Source of the DNA: Ustilaginoidea virens
Lineage: Eukaryota > Ascomycota > Sordariomycetes > Hypocreales > Clavicipitaceae
DNA length: 64,000 nt
Direction of reading: 5' to 3'
Assembly (NCBI RefSeq): GCF_000687475.1
Contig: NC_057317.1
Span: 6,510,501-6,574,500, forward strand
Notes under the pieces: generated by a model
The model's input: only the letters and a program-made list of their open reading frames with translations
Database searches by the model: none
Told to the model about the DNA's origin: nothing
Made by a program: the position numbers and the translations under genes
In this document: positions 1-11,059 of the stretch, one piece after another
Layout of the letters: every line of letters starts with the position of its first letter
Position numbering within the stretch: position 1 is the first letter of the stretch

Positions 1-608
1 CTGCTATTGCCTTTGCATAATAATAATAGTAAGATACTATTAACCGTTTATAATACCCGGCCGAGCGCTTCTAGGTTAGTAACTAGGTATAGTTAAACCT
101 CTAGAATATTAAAACGAACCGCCTATATAAAAAGCTTAATTAGGTCTTTACTAAATATACTATTATTACCGTCCTATTACCGCTTAATATCTAGCTTAAT
201 ATCCTATAAGGCATCTATCTAGTTTTCTATATTAATTTAGTCGAATAAGCCGCTTTCGATCTATTATCTAGTTAGGTAATAACTAATATATAATTTAGGC
301 CTTTATTTATCCTCCCCTAAGATTCTATAAACCCATATAAAGAGTATAAAGTTAAAGAGATACTTATAACGAAGAATGCATAAGGCTAAAGATAGAAACG
401 TAATATACTTATAAAGTAGAAAGGGTATAACTTACTAATATAGGAACCCCTAGAAAACTTTAAGGATACTACCGCATAAGAAATATTCGAGGCCAAATAG
501 GGGGATATTAGGACTTATAATAGGCCTAGCTGGGTCCCAAAATAGGGTCTATTAGACTAATAAATAACGCCGAATGCCTACTACTACAAGCAAAATATAA
601 AACAATAA
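1..608 (+). pseudogene. pol: Gypsy-1 pol C-terminus: integrase tail and chromodomain (broken)
   Basis: Read in one frame with TAG/TAA taken as former Trp/Gln, this encodes the end of a gypsy polyprotein. The tail of the integrase (about 1-330) is followed by a chromodomain-like block near 370-500 with the pattern N-I-L-I-K-x-K-G-Y-N and then x-E-P-L-E-N-F. In chromoviruses this domain guides integration to modified histones. Many in-frame stops make it non-functional. The likely genuine stop is a TAA near 606-608, just after a Tyr-Tyr-Tyr-Lys stretch. The same segment recurs at 24,400-25,010 (+) and 17,695-18,300 (-). Confidence 0.85.
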
Positions 609-1007
609 AAATACTTTAAAAAAAAAAATATAATAAACCAAACCGGGGCCGATATAGGCTTACCCCTAATATACCCCCTTTTAAGGCTACTCTCTATCTC
701 TCTAAGCCTCCTCTTATCCCTATAATAGCGCGTAGGCTGGTAGCAATAGGGGTCCTCGCAGGGTAAAGCGCGCATATAGATTATATATTAGACGGGGATA
801 GTTCCCTATATATCTATAATATAATAGAGTCTGCGGGCCACTATAAGGCGAATATAGCGGGGGCGTACTAAGAGACGATAAGACCTTTTAATGAGATAGG
901 GCCGGGCAATACGGCATCTATAGCGGTAGCTATAACGAAGACGGCAAGGGCGTAGGGGGCTATAGAGCGGGTTTTGCCTACTATTGCGGGGATTGCAATA
1001 GATAACC

Positions 1008-2172
1008 TTACGCCGGCGGTGGCGGAGCCTCTGTATAGTACTAGCCGCCCTAATCGTATAATAGTTCCCCCTCTATATAATATATAGGGAGGGCGGGACG
1101 AGATAGGGGCGGGGGCAGCCGGGGATATTGAGCTCTAACCTAATACTGCTTTATCCTAGTATAATATTCCTAGGCTTCCACTTATATTTCCCTTATAATA
1201 TTTAATACGGGGGCAAGATCCATAATAGACCCAGCTTAGCGCCAAGAGGGTATTAATACTATAGATATAGTAGAAACTATACTGGAGGCATCTTATAGCC
1301 TAAATGCTAAATGTAGGGCGTAGGGGGCCACCTATTTGGTAGCGAAAGTATAATGCTATTAATTATTTAAAGCCTAAAACTCGGGGGTTAGGATAGCGGC
1401 ACGCGCTTTCTGCGTATCTATTTTGGGATAGGCAGGCTTTATAACAGCCCTCCCCTCCTTTACTGCCATAATCTAGTTGCATAGGATGCGTTATAATATA
1501 GGGTTCCCCGCAAGATATTGATTAAGCTATATATAGGATGCGTGGGAATTAGTATAGCTTTTATACCCCTTTACTCTTTTATAATGCTTATAAATAAGTA
1601 GCTCTCCGGTCGCTTGTATACGTTTAGTATATCTATCGTATAGGAACTTTTTATCTTTTGCATACTAATACTCCTTATCTAAAGAGTCCCCCTCTAGAAG
1701 ATAGTCACTAGTAGCGCGGCATAGCTTCTAGGGATAAGTAGGACCCGATTCCCCTTTAGTAGGGGCACTATTAGCGGCAGATGAGGATATATTCGGGTTC
1801 TAAACGGGGTTAATACGAGATACTTACGATATAGGTAGGGACTTAAGACTTACTAATAGGCTTTATATATAGGCTAGATCGGGTCTTACTACGAAAGGAG
1901 TTAGCAGCCGGTTATAATAAAAATAGAATTCAGTAAGGAATACTAACGCAAAAGGGGCGGAAATAATACTTCAACTGATTAGCATGCAATATGGGCTTAA
2001 CGCAGGATAAAAACTTACGATAATAGGGACCTTTAATGCTTGGTGATAGCCTTAATAGGAAGAAGGGAAAAAGGAAAAAAGCCCCTAGCGAAAAATAATA
2101 AAGACTATAGGGAGATTTCCAGCCGGCAGCTGGTAAAAAATTTTTTATAACGTTCCTAACTGCACCGGTCAA
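1008..2172 (-). pseudogene. Gypsy-1 antisense accessory gene, copy A (broken)
   Basis: Between the chromodomain and the 3' LTR the strand opposite to pol carries a long frame of about 340-390 codons, convergent with pol. Copies B (16,153-17,304) and C (25,419-26,580) keep the same frame, and the stops are RIP-type TAG/TAA, plus a CGA-to-TGA change near 1,935. Upstream lie a TATAAAA-like box (about 2,140-2,150) and a pyrimidine-rich leader. The start codon is uncertain because the N-terminal part differs by indels between copies. Ends at a TAA (1,008-1,010) present in all three copies. The Cys pair of the C-x2-C motif seen in copies B and C is Tyr here, consistent with RIP. Function unknown. 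Confidence 0.6.
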
Positions 2173-2430
2173 CCTCTAGCTAGCGGCGCGATAACGAACT
2201 TCTATACGCTTCTACTATACTATTCTTAATTGACGACTATATAACTCCTGTTAATTGTATAGCTATATCTATTACGCTTACAGACGAATCCTTCCTATAC
2301 CCGGCAATTAGCCTATATACAAATTTAAGGATATCGCGGCGTAGTAATCGGCGATGTGATTGGTCCCTAGTAGAGTACTAATTGACGATGGAAGGCGATT
2401 TTTCCGACTCTAAGGTAGAGGAGGGGGGTA

Positions 2431-2672
2431 TATTACGGGCTCGGGCTACGCCCGCGCTATAATATAGCTAGGACTCGGGCTGTGCCCGCGATTAGCCTAA
2501 GGAGTATCGGCATAGGGTCATGAGGGCTCGCTAAGGACTCGGCCCATACTATATACGGGTATAAATAGACTACTCAGAGGCCCCTATTCGGGTCCTCTTC
2601 CTTTCCTCCTTAGTCTATTTAATATATTTATTCGACGCCTATTCGCAGTAGCCCTAGGGCCAGTCCTTTACA
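2431..2672 (+). repeat. 3' LTR of Gypsy-1 copy A
   Basis: The 242-bp repeat has termini TATTACGGG and CCTTTACA, a RIP-altered form of TGT...ACA. It follows a polypurine tract (GAGGGGGGTA, 2,421-2,430), the plus-strand priming site. A TATAAATAG box lies at 2,560-2,568, and about 52 bases downstream is AGTCTATTTAA, the proposed transcript 5' end used for self-priming. It is homologous to the LTRs at 15,642, 23,461 and 26,839, and more distantly to those at 56,390, 61,777 and 63,236. Confidence 0.9.
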
Positions 2673-2677
2673 GTTTT

Positions 2678-3078
2678 AACAAGTATAGCTGTGCGGCAAT
2701 ATCATTTTCCTAGCTTATAGTATCGTAGTAGTTGCCTATAGTTGCGATAATCTAGCGTTGGATATTGACGAGAGCTTTTTTCTTATCCTTATAATCCTGT
2801 AGGGCAGTCCTATAGACATTCGTTATATACTGCAACCTAGTAAAATCAGAATCGTTGAGGTTAAGGATAGAGGAAGTATGAGGCTTAATAGTAGAAGCGG
2901 TAGGCTCAACGGGCTATTGTAAGGTAGGCCTATTAGGTTCCTCCACGGAAGGGTTGATATAGGCCTAGATGTTTTCGTTGACAGCGAACTTCTTAATAAT
3001 CGAGATCCATTTAAACCAGTCTTTACTGCCTAGCAGCTAGAAGTTTGCCGGGTTCCCTAGGTCGGTATTGGTAGCCAT
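2678..3078 (-). pseudogene. gag: Copia-3 gag N-terminus (truncated, RIP stops)
   Basis: From an ATG at 3,076-3,078 the minus strand reads about 130 codons starting M-A-T-N-T-D-L-G-N-P, with W-F-K-W-I and several x-W/* positions. The composition and the early Trp-rich block resemble the N-terminal gag region of fungal Ty1/copia elements (nucleocapsid precursor); this is a family-level inference. TAG codons replace Trp/Gln at several places. The frame runs straight into the Gypsy-1 copy A junction at 2,672, so the rest of gag and pol lie outside the window. Confidence 0.65.
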
Positions 3079-3080
3079 AG

Positions 3081-3170
3081 TGGAATAGGTAGGAAAGGCA
3101 GGATAGGTAGGATAGGTAGAATAGGTAGGATAGGTAGGATAGGTAGGATAGGTAAGATAGATAGGAAAGA
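3081..3170. repeat. 9-bp minisatellite (GGATAGGTA)n in the Copia-3 leader
   Basis: About eight tandem copies of GGATAGGTA with small variations lie immediately upstream of the Copia-3 gag start (on the minus strand, between primer site and ATG). Because the period is a multiple of three it makes a spurious Ser-Tyr-Leu repeat peptide on the minus strand. Most likely replication slippage in untranslated leader. Confidence 0.85.
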
Positions 3171-3677
3171 ATAATAATAAGAAAAAATAATAACCTAGCC
3201 TTAGTCAAAGAAAATCCAACGGAATAAAAAATCTAAGTAAATCCAAAGGGTAAAATAGTCCCGGTAAATAGTCCTAGGCAAAAGGGATCAATTATCCAGT
3301 CACAATATACCACACTTATGGTCTTCCGGCCTTAGTAGTCAAAAGTCGCTTGCCGGCTTCCTAAGTCAGAAGAAATGTTTTGCGCAGGCAAATGTGTCGG
3401 CACTGCTGCGTTCTTTTGGGCTGTGCCTTGCACTAGCAATTTGTATAGCGGCACGGGTGCCCTAGCAGAACTTTTGCCCGAGGCTGATTTCTTCGTCGGA
3501 AAGAATATTTAATCGTAGAAAATCGTTTGGCAAGATAGCGACGATATAATAGAAGGTGCGCAGGTAAGCAGTCGGTATACCTATTGCGCGGCGAAGGTCG
3601 GAATAAGGTGACAGAATTTGCGCGATTATGCAGATTTGCACGCTATTTATCACGCGTTTATACGGTCCGGGTGCAAA

Positions 3678-3690
3678 CCGGGCTCATAAC
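3678..3690 (-). other. Primer binding site of Copia-3 (initiator tRNA-Met half-molecule)
   Basis: Directly next to the LTR the minus strand reads GTTATGAGCCCGG. The first 11 bases are complementary to the anticodon stem-loop of eukaryotic initiator tRNA-Met (GGGCTCATAAC), the internal fragment that primes Drosophila copia reverse transcription. The match is exact and has not been altered by RIP. Confidence 0.75.
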
Positions 3691-4256
3691 TGTCAAAACG
3701 GGTTTTGCCTGCTAAGATAATGCAGTATGCGAAGGATAAAGGCAGTGGAATGGTAAAATCGCAGTAAGGTAAAGGCACAGATAAGATACGAGACTAAGGC
3801 GTAGGGACAATCTGATGTGCATTAATTCTGCATGCTTTGCTTACATGCATCCATCTATACTTTCTTCCCATTATTTGGGTAGGAATATCTAGGGATTTAA
3901 ATACATAATAGTCCAACATAGAATATCCCTAGTGAAATCAATCTGACGTAGATATCGTGACCATACTGTGATATCATAGATATGTGGCGAAATGTGCATT
4001 TGTAGTGCATCGAGATTTGCGACGATAAAGTAGTGTGATCAATTTGTGATGCATCATACATTTGCGCGTGAGGGAATGTGTGTAAGTACTGGGTACTCAA
4101 CTTTACTAGCAGTCGCCATATAAATATAAGTACTGAATACTTAATACCTTTTTCAATCTGATGATGTAGCGATGCGTAAGAATTGTCGGCGATAAATATC
4201 CAAAAAATAATAAAATAAATAAATAAAATAAATAATAAATGTTTTTCATTCTGACA
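3691..4256 (-). repeat. 5' LTR of Copia-3
   Basis: A 566-bp terminal repeat bounded by TGTCA and TGACA. The ends are defined by the adjacent primer site on the left and the target duplication CAAGC (4,257-4,261) on the right. CpA and TpG are still common here, unlike in the neighbouring gypsy and LINE DNA, so this copy has escaped most RIP. An open frame of 120 codons inside it (3,897-4,259) is treated as chance. Confidence 0.8.
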
Positions 4257-5920
4257 CAAGCTTCTGCCTTTCTAGCTTTTTTACTATTCGGGCCCTATAG
4301 TTAGCCTAGCTGAGTTTGCAGTTAATCTCTACTCTAAGGAATCGGGCGTATTATATAGGCTAGATAGTCATATTGCCGAGTCGTATTATTATAGTATCCA
4401 GTTAGTACTATTTAGTAAAGTATATTAGCTCGCTTTTTACTAAGTTGAATTTCAGTCTGGCCTCTGCCGACTATTTTTCGTAAATCTTCTATACTTTCGA
4501 GAGGGTTGCAACTATATCCCGCGTTATTTTGCTGTATACAATTATATTAGTATTATCTGCGAATCCTAGGGTTAGCGAATTATCTACTATTTTGAGTCTA
4601 TAGTATAGGGGTATAATATAGAAGAGGAAAAGGATTAGGGAGATCGGGGAGCCTTAGGGTACTTTTGCTATAATTAGGAATCTTTAGGTGGGTTAGCTTT
4701 TAAAGAAGATTTTAGCTAAGCGCGATATAGTAAAGCCTTAGACCTAAACTACTATCTATCGGGGGGCGCTACTTTAGAGGAGGAGGTATATAAGCCTAAT
4801 GTGGTTAATAGTATCGAATGCCGCTAAGATATCTAATTGTAATAGCGATGCTATTCCTTTATACTGCCAGGTGGCCTTAACTGCTTCTACTAGGGTATAT
4901 AGCGCTATATCTATTGATCTATTTGCTCTATTGCCTATTTGCATATCCGGTAGTAATTTCTATTCTTCCGCGATTATTATTAGTCTCTTTACTATTATAA
5001 CTTTAAGGACTTTTCCGAGGAGGTTTAGGAGGGATATTAGGCACTAGGCTCTTACTTTTTGGTATTCTTTAGGTATTTTACTAGGTTTTCTCAATACTAT
5101 AACTTTAGCTTCTTAGAATTATATTAGGTAGTAACTAGTTCTATATATAGCGTTGAGGAGTATTATTAGGGCTCTTAGAACCGGTTCTCCGTATGCTTTA
5201 AGGAATCCCGCCGGTATACTATTAGGGCCTAGTGCTTTCTAGCTGGCTATATATCGGAGGGCATTATAGATATCTACTTTAGAGAATTCGTCTTTAGGGG
5301 CGAATATCGCATTAATAAAGCAGGGGAATCGTAGGTCTAGGATATCATTAAAAGTAGCTATTAATATCGGGAAGAATCTTTCTACTAGTACTTTTGCTTT
5401 AGAGGAATATATTTTTACTTCCTATATTTAGGCTCTTTCGCCTCGGAGAAGTATAGGGATTTCTCTTAATTCTAAGGGGAGTCTACTGTATATCCAGGCC
5501 TATTTCTCTAGGGACTATAGGTCTACATTTTTCGTTATAGCCTTATTGATGGCTTCTCTCTATATCTAGCGCCTTTCCTATTAGATAACCTTAGTTTAAT
5601 TCGTCTCCGCTCTTTATGCTATTAACTAATTGAGGTTAATACGGTCTTTTCTCTAGTTTCTTATAGCCTTACGGGCCGCTATTATAGCCGATTATACTTC
5701 CTAGGTCTACTATAGGGCCCTTCCTAGCGGTTTGGTTCCTCTTTTAGGCGCAGCGATATTAGCGATAGCCTATAGTTGGGTTGTAAGCTATTAGGCGAAA
5801 GCGTCGATCTCTATAGGGGATTAGGGTAGGTGCGAAGCGTATAGGATAGCTATCCTAACTTCGGCTTCAGCTTAAGCGAGGGTTTTATTAAGTTTCTTCT
5901 ATTGGTATATTAGCAGTAGT
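4257..5920 (-). pseudogene. Minus-strand LINE, ORF2 reverse transcriptase part (broken)
   Basis: This is the reverse-strand counterpart of about 8,165-9,830 of the plus-strand LINE and encodes the endonuclease-RT junction and the RT core of a Tad-like non-LTR element. It is cut on the left by Copia-3 at 4,257 and on the right by the plus-strand LINE at 5,920; its missing upstream half is at 12,766-14,685. Joining the two at the shared TAGCAGTAGT restores the alignment without gap or extra bases. Dense RIP-type stops. Confidence 0.85.
5911..5920. other. Target-site duplication of the plus-strand LINE, left copy
   Basis: TAGCAGTAGT here recurs at 12,766-12,775. Between them lies the whole inserted LINE; outside them the minus-strand LINE is continuous. 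A duplication of 10-15 bp is typical of target-primed insertion by non-LTR elements. Confidence 0.8.
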
Positions 5921-6049
5921 AAGGAACTATTATAGCTCGCTAAAAAGTTTTCGCGATTTCGCCCGCACCTCGGTACCAGCGCGAATACACCCCTAAAACA
6001 GTCAAAAAGTTGCTAGATTAATTCCTTACCTCATCTTACCCCGTCCGCC

Positions 6050-7465
6050 GATAGCGTATCGGCACCGGGAGGAAAACGCGGTCGAGGCGGCGGAAATCAT
6101 AGACTTAGACGGAGGAAACAGGGGTAGACTCGAGTCGAGCCACTATAACCACTATATCACTATCGCTAACGATAATTAGAAACGAATCAGCAGTAATACC
6201 GCATAAACTAATATAAGAACCCAAGAAGAAACCGAATTGCTTAAATAGTATTACCAAAAGATCGCAGACTATATCCCGGCAGCTATGCTAGGAAATATAT
6301 AGAATGCTATCACCAGCCTAGTCGATAGTATTAAATATATTAATAAAACTAATCCTACCCTAAACTCGAACTCGAACCTTATTATAACTAATAATCTAGA
6401 AAAAGTAGTAGAGAGTGCTATAAATAAAGCTTTTGCCTTAAAGACCCCCTTTAGAACGACCTAGGCTAATATCGCTACTAAAGGAATACTAATAATTATA
6501 CTACCTAGACCGATTACTTTACCTATACCGCTAAGAATCTATTGCGAAATAATAATTAAAGGAAATAGTATTACTAAGAACCTACGATAGAGAACCCCTA
6601 TTAAGATTATAAAAGCGGTAAATACCACCACTAGAGGCATTAACGCTATTATAGCCCGCCGACTCTATAGCGGAAATATAGTTATTACCTTTATAGAAGC
6701 TGTATCCCGTTTTACTATAGAAACTACCTAGATCCCCCTTATATTCGGTATAGGAGCCACACTAAATATCTGCACCTTTAGTATTATTATTAAAGGATTC
6801 CCTACCTGATTCTTTAAGAATATCCCTATTAAAGATATTAAATTAAACCTAGCCTAAGCTAATAGCCCCGGCATTAGTAGAGTCGCTATAAGGAAACCCC
6901 ATAAAGAAGTAATAAAAGCCCCCCTAATTATTAGAGTAATTAATATAGAAGCAGTAAATCCATTCTATAAAACTAGAGTTATCTACTAAATAGAAATCTT
7001 TAAGGCTGAACTATACGATAAAACTATCTACTTAAGATAGTGCTACTAATGCTTTAAATTCGGATATATCGCGAATTACTATATAAAGACCCCTTAATAC
7101 GGACGGTATAGCATAGAGAGACACCCTAATAGAGATAAAGACTGCCTTAGTATTATTAATAATAAAAGAGAGTATTGCCTTAACTGCTAGGGACCCTATC
7201 TAGCTTAATCTTAATTCTATCTTATAGCGAATAGGCAATAGGATATCGTAAGATAGGCTTATAGCACTAGACTAATATAGTTCGTAAATACCAGCACCTT
7301 ATCGATGCCTCCCCCCCCTATTTTAGAGGATAAGGGCTATAAATACTTTGCTAGTAACTCCCTAAGGGAGGACTCCTTAAGAAAACGAGTCGGCAGACTA
7401 TATAAAGAAAGCTTTATTACCCTTAAGAGGACTAATAGTAGTAGTAATATTACTGTATTCTTTTA
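6050..7465 (+). pseudogene. LINE ORF1: nucleic-acid-binding protein with CCHC knuckles (broken)
   Basis: The frame, read through TAG/TAA, gives a protein of roughly 450 residues with an Asn/Ile-rich N-terminal half. Near 7,030-7,225 is a Cys/His cluster with the pattern C-Y-x-C-F-K-F-G-Y-I-A-N-Y-Y, then a second and third knuckle ending E-Y-C-L-N-C. Several expected Cys/His are Tyr, as RIP would cause. ORF1 proteins of Tad/I-type LINEs bind element RNA. Frame limits are approximate because no start or stop is trustworthy. Confidence 0.7.
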
Positions 7466-7499
7466 ACTTAATTTATCTAAGCTTACTATTACTAATACA

Positions 7500-10400
7500 C
7501 TAAAAGCCCTAACCCTCTAGCCCTAATACTAATAATAGAGGTACTATACTGGAATATATAAAAGAAATTACTGCTAGCATACCTTGCCTTTAACTATAAA
7601 TCCGAACCGGATATTATCGCCCTCTAGGAATTTATAGCCCTAGATAGACTCCCCCTATACTCTAGCCTTAGTAGATATTAAGTAGCCGCCTATGGCGGAC
7701 GTATAGCGATTTATATCTATAAAAGATATACTCCCGGCTCTTAGGCAATAGACTTAGGCCTAGATTAGTACCGCATTATCCTCTAAAATACCAATATTTA
7801 TTCTATTTACTCCTTAATCCCTTCCCTAAATTAATCTACCCCCCTCTAGGAATTCGCTTAAACTATCCCTCGCCCCTATAGTATCTTTACTAGTAACTTT
7901 AATATCTATTACCCTATATAGGACCGCTCTTATAGAACCTCCCTAGGCTATAATACCCTCCTCGAACTTATATTAAAATAGAAGCTAACCCTTATAATAC
8001 TATAGGGAGAGATAACTAGATAAGCCCTAGGCAAATATAATAGTACTATCGACTATATATAGAGTATAAGAGACCTTAATATAGAGTTTATAGGGGCAGT
8101 AGATATTACTAGATCCGATTATATCCCTTAGGTAATCTAAGTAGAAATAGGATTAAATAAGTTTCGCAAATTACCGCCGATATACTAATAGAAGAAACTT
8201 TATAAAATCCTTACTTAAGCTAAAGCTAAAGTTAAGATAGCTATCCTATATGCTTTATACCTACCCTAATCCCCTATAGAGATTAACGCTTTCGCCTAAT
8301 AGCTTACGACCTAACTATAGGCTATCGCTAATATCGCTACGCCTAAGAGAGGAACTAAACCACTAGGAAGGGCCCTATAGTAGACCTAGGAAGTATAGTC
8401 GGCTATAATAGCGGCCTGTAAAGCTATAAGAAACTAGAGAAAAGACTATACTAGCCTTAACTAGTTAATAGCATAAAGAGCGGAGATAAACCAAACTAAG
8501 GTTATCCAATAGGAAAGGCACTAGATATAGAGAGAAGCTATTAATAAAGCCATAACGAAAAACGCAAACCTATAGTCCCTAGAGAAATAGGCCTAGATAT
8601 ATAGCAGACTCTCTTTAAAATTAAGAGAAATCCTTATACTTCTTTAAGGCGAAAAAGCCTAAATATAAAAAGTAAGAATATATTCCTCTAAAGCAGAAGT
8701 ATTAATAGAAAGATTCTTCCTAATATTAATAGCTACCCTTAATAATATCCTAGACCTATAATTCCCCTACCTTACCGATGCGATATTTGCCTCTAAAGAC
8801 GAATTCTCTAAAATAGATATCTATAATACCTTCTAATATATAGCTAGCTAGAAAGCATTAGGCCCTAATAGTATACTAGCGGGATTCCTTAAAGCCTGCG
8901 GAGAACCGGTTCTTAGAGCCCTAATAATACTCCTTCATACTATATATAGAATTAGTTACTACCTAATATAATTCTAAGAAGCTAAAGTTATAGTATTAAG
9001 AAAACCCGGCAAAATACCTAAAGAATACTAAAGAGTAGAAGCCTAGTGCCTAATATCCCTCCTAAACCTCCTTAGAAAAGTCCTTAAAGTTATAGTAGCA
9101 AAAAAACTAATAATAATCGCAGAAGAATAGAAATTACTACTAGATATATAAATAGGCAATAGAGCAAATAGATTAATAGATATAACGCTATATACCCTAG
9201 TAGAAGCAGTTAAGGCCACCTAGTAGTATAAAGGAATAGTATTACTACTATAATTAAATATTTTAGCGGCATTTGATACCGTTAACTATACTAGGCTTAT
9301 GCACCTCTTCCTCTAAAGTAGCGCCCCCCGATAGATAGCAGCCTAAGTCTAAGGCTTTACTATATCGTATTTAGCTAAAATCTTCTTCGAAGGCTAACCT
9401 ACCTAAAGATTCCTAATTATAGTAGGAATGCCCTAAGGCTCCCCGATCTTTTTAATCTTTTTCCTCTTCTATATTATACCCCTATACTATAGACTCGAAG
9501 TAGTAGATAACTTACTAACCCTAGGATTCGCAAACGATACTAATATAATCGCATATAGCAAAACAATACGGGATATAGTTATAACCCTCTTGAAAGTATA
9601 GAAGATTTGCGAAAAATAGTCGGCAGAGGCTAGACTAAAATTTAACCTAATAAAGAGCGAGCTAATATATTTTACTAAATAGCACCGACCGGATACTATA
9701 ATAATACGACTCGGCAATATAACTATCTAGCCTATATAATACGCCCGATTCTTTAGAGTAGAGATTAACTATAAACTCAGCTAGGCTAATTATAGGGCCT
9801 AAATAGTAAAGAAGCTAGAAAGGCAGAAGCTTGCCTTTATCGCTCTAGCGGCCTCTATATAGGGATGCTAATTCTGTAAAGCCCGACTACTATATATATA
9901 GGTTATTAGAACTATAATCGCCTTTAGAGCTAGAATCTAGTATACTCCTACTAAGCCGGGAGAAGTAGCAAAAGGCATTATATATAGCCTAGCCGCTAAA
10001 TAGTCGAAGTGCCTCTATATAGTCATAGGAGCCTACTAAATAATACCTAACGCTATTATAAAAACTAAAGTAGTAGTCCCCCTACTCGACCTCTACCTTA
10101 ATTAGGCCTAATAACGATTCCTTACTAAAACCTAAGAAAGCGGTATAGCTAACCTTATCTCTAACGCCTATACTATTATTTAGGCTCGACTACGATAAAG
10201 ACCTACCTATAGATAAGGGCGATTAATTGAAAATAGAATACTAAATTATATAGCCTTTAAAGACTCGATTCTACTTTAAGATAATAAATTATCCCCTACC
10301 TATACTCTAGCCTTTAAATAGATAAAGAGATAGTAATCTAAATAGAGACTCGCCTAAGTATGCTACTTATTAAGAAACCGCCTTACTGCTAAATATACCC

Positions 10401-10960
10401 TTAATTTTACCTTTATAAAGAAGATATTAGACCTTTATAAAAACCTCTATAAATATAAGTCCTCCCTTTTTACCTAACTTAGAATAAAAAAAATAGGCCT
10501 TAATAAGTTCCTATATAAAATAAAGGTCCTATTAGTCTATCACCTGTACTATTAATGCGGACCTAATATAGAAAATATCGAATATATAATCCTAAAGTAT
10601 AGTAACTATCTTAGAAACCCTCCTTTTTGCATTTAAGATCGCCCTATACTAGATAAGTATAATATTACTTAAGTACTTAAAAATAAAGACTCGGCTAAAT
10701 AGGTTATTAAATAGGTCCTTAATACCCGCCGGCTTAAATAGTTTACCCTAGCTATTGCCCTTACTGCCTATATAGACTTTAGTTCCGATAGAAACCCGAT
10801 ATAATTGCACCCTAACCTTAGAATATATATATATAGATAGACAATTATAGATAAAGATACGACTGACTTTTTAGATAGGGAAAATATATCCTTTCTATAT
10901 AAGCTACCTATATAGTTAATAGCTTTAGACCCTTAGTATTCTTAGTACCTTTAACTTTCT
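7500..10960 (+). pseudogene. LINE ORF2: AP endonuclease and reverse transcriptase (broken)
   Basis: About 7,560-8,160 encodes an exonuclease/endonuclease-phosphatase type endonuclease (D-I-I-A-L-x-E near the start, then G-R-I-A-I-Y-I). About 8,860-9,830 encodes the RT: a block ending A-F-D-T-V-N, the P-x-G-S-P-I motif, and at 9,524-9,544 G-F-A-N-D-T-N, where the catalytic F-A-D-D has become F-A-N-D (a G-to-A change). The rest (to 10,960) should hold the RT thumb and a possible RNase H, which I could not confirm. Stops are frequent; the copy is dead. Confidence 0.8.
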
Positions 10961-11059
10961 AGCTCTCTATTTACTTTAGACCACCCTCTTTATTACTATA
11001 ACTATTATTAAGAGCTACCTTTATTTTCCCTTTTTTTTTTCCCCTTCCTCCTTAGGGAA

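Larger units (their letters stand above)
1..2672 (+). mobile_element. Gypsy-1 copy A, 3' part of a Ty3/gypsy retrotransposon
   Basis: This is the 3' end of a plus-strand Ty3/gypsy element whose 5' part lies left of the window. It holds the integrase C-terminus and chromodomain, an antisense accessory gene and a 242-bp 3' LTR. It matches copies B (minus) and C (plus) along its whole length. The LTR abuts Copia-3 gag sequence at 2,673, so copy A inserted into Copia-3; the 5 bases after the LTR, GTTTT, are the expected right-hand target duplication, and its partner lies outside the window. Confidence 0.9.
2673..4256 (-). mobile_element. Copia-3, 5' portion (LTR, primer site, leader, gag start)
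   Basis: The 5' end of a minus-strand LTR retrotransposon with a copia-type gag. Reading leftwards: 5' LTR (4,256-3,691), primer site, 600-bp leader containing a 9-bp minisatellite, then gag, interrupted at 2,672 by Gypsy-1 copy A. CAAGC at 4,257-4,261 is the expected target duplication; the flanking DNA is LINE ORF2, so Copia-3 inserted into the minus-strand LINE. The LTR and leader look much less mutated than the neighbours. Confidence 0.8.

Noticed and set aside
3023..3208. Ser-Tyr-Leu repeat peptide on the minus strand
   Set aside because: Product of the 9-bp minisatellite in an untranslated leader.
3661..3690. Possible tRNA gene around the GGGCTCATAAC segment
   Set aside because: Only the anticodon-arm complement is present and it abuts an LTR, as expected of a primer site; no acceptor or T arm could be folded.
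3897..4259. 120-codon minus-strand frame
   Set aside because: Lies wholly within the Copia-3 5' LTR and has no family resemblance.
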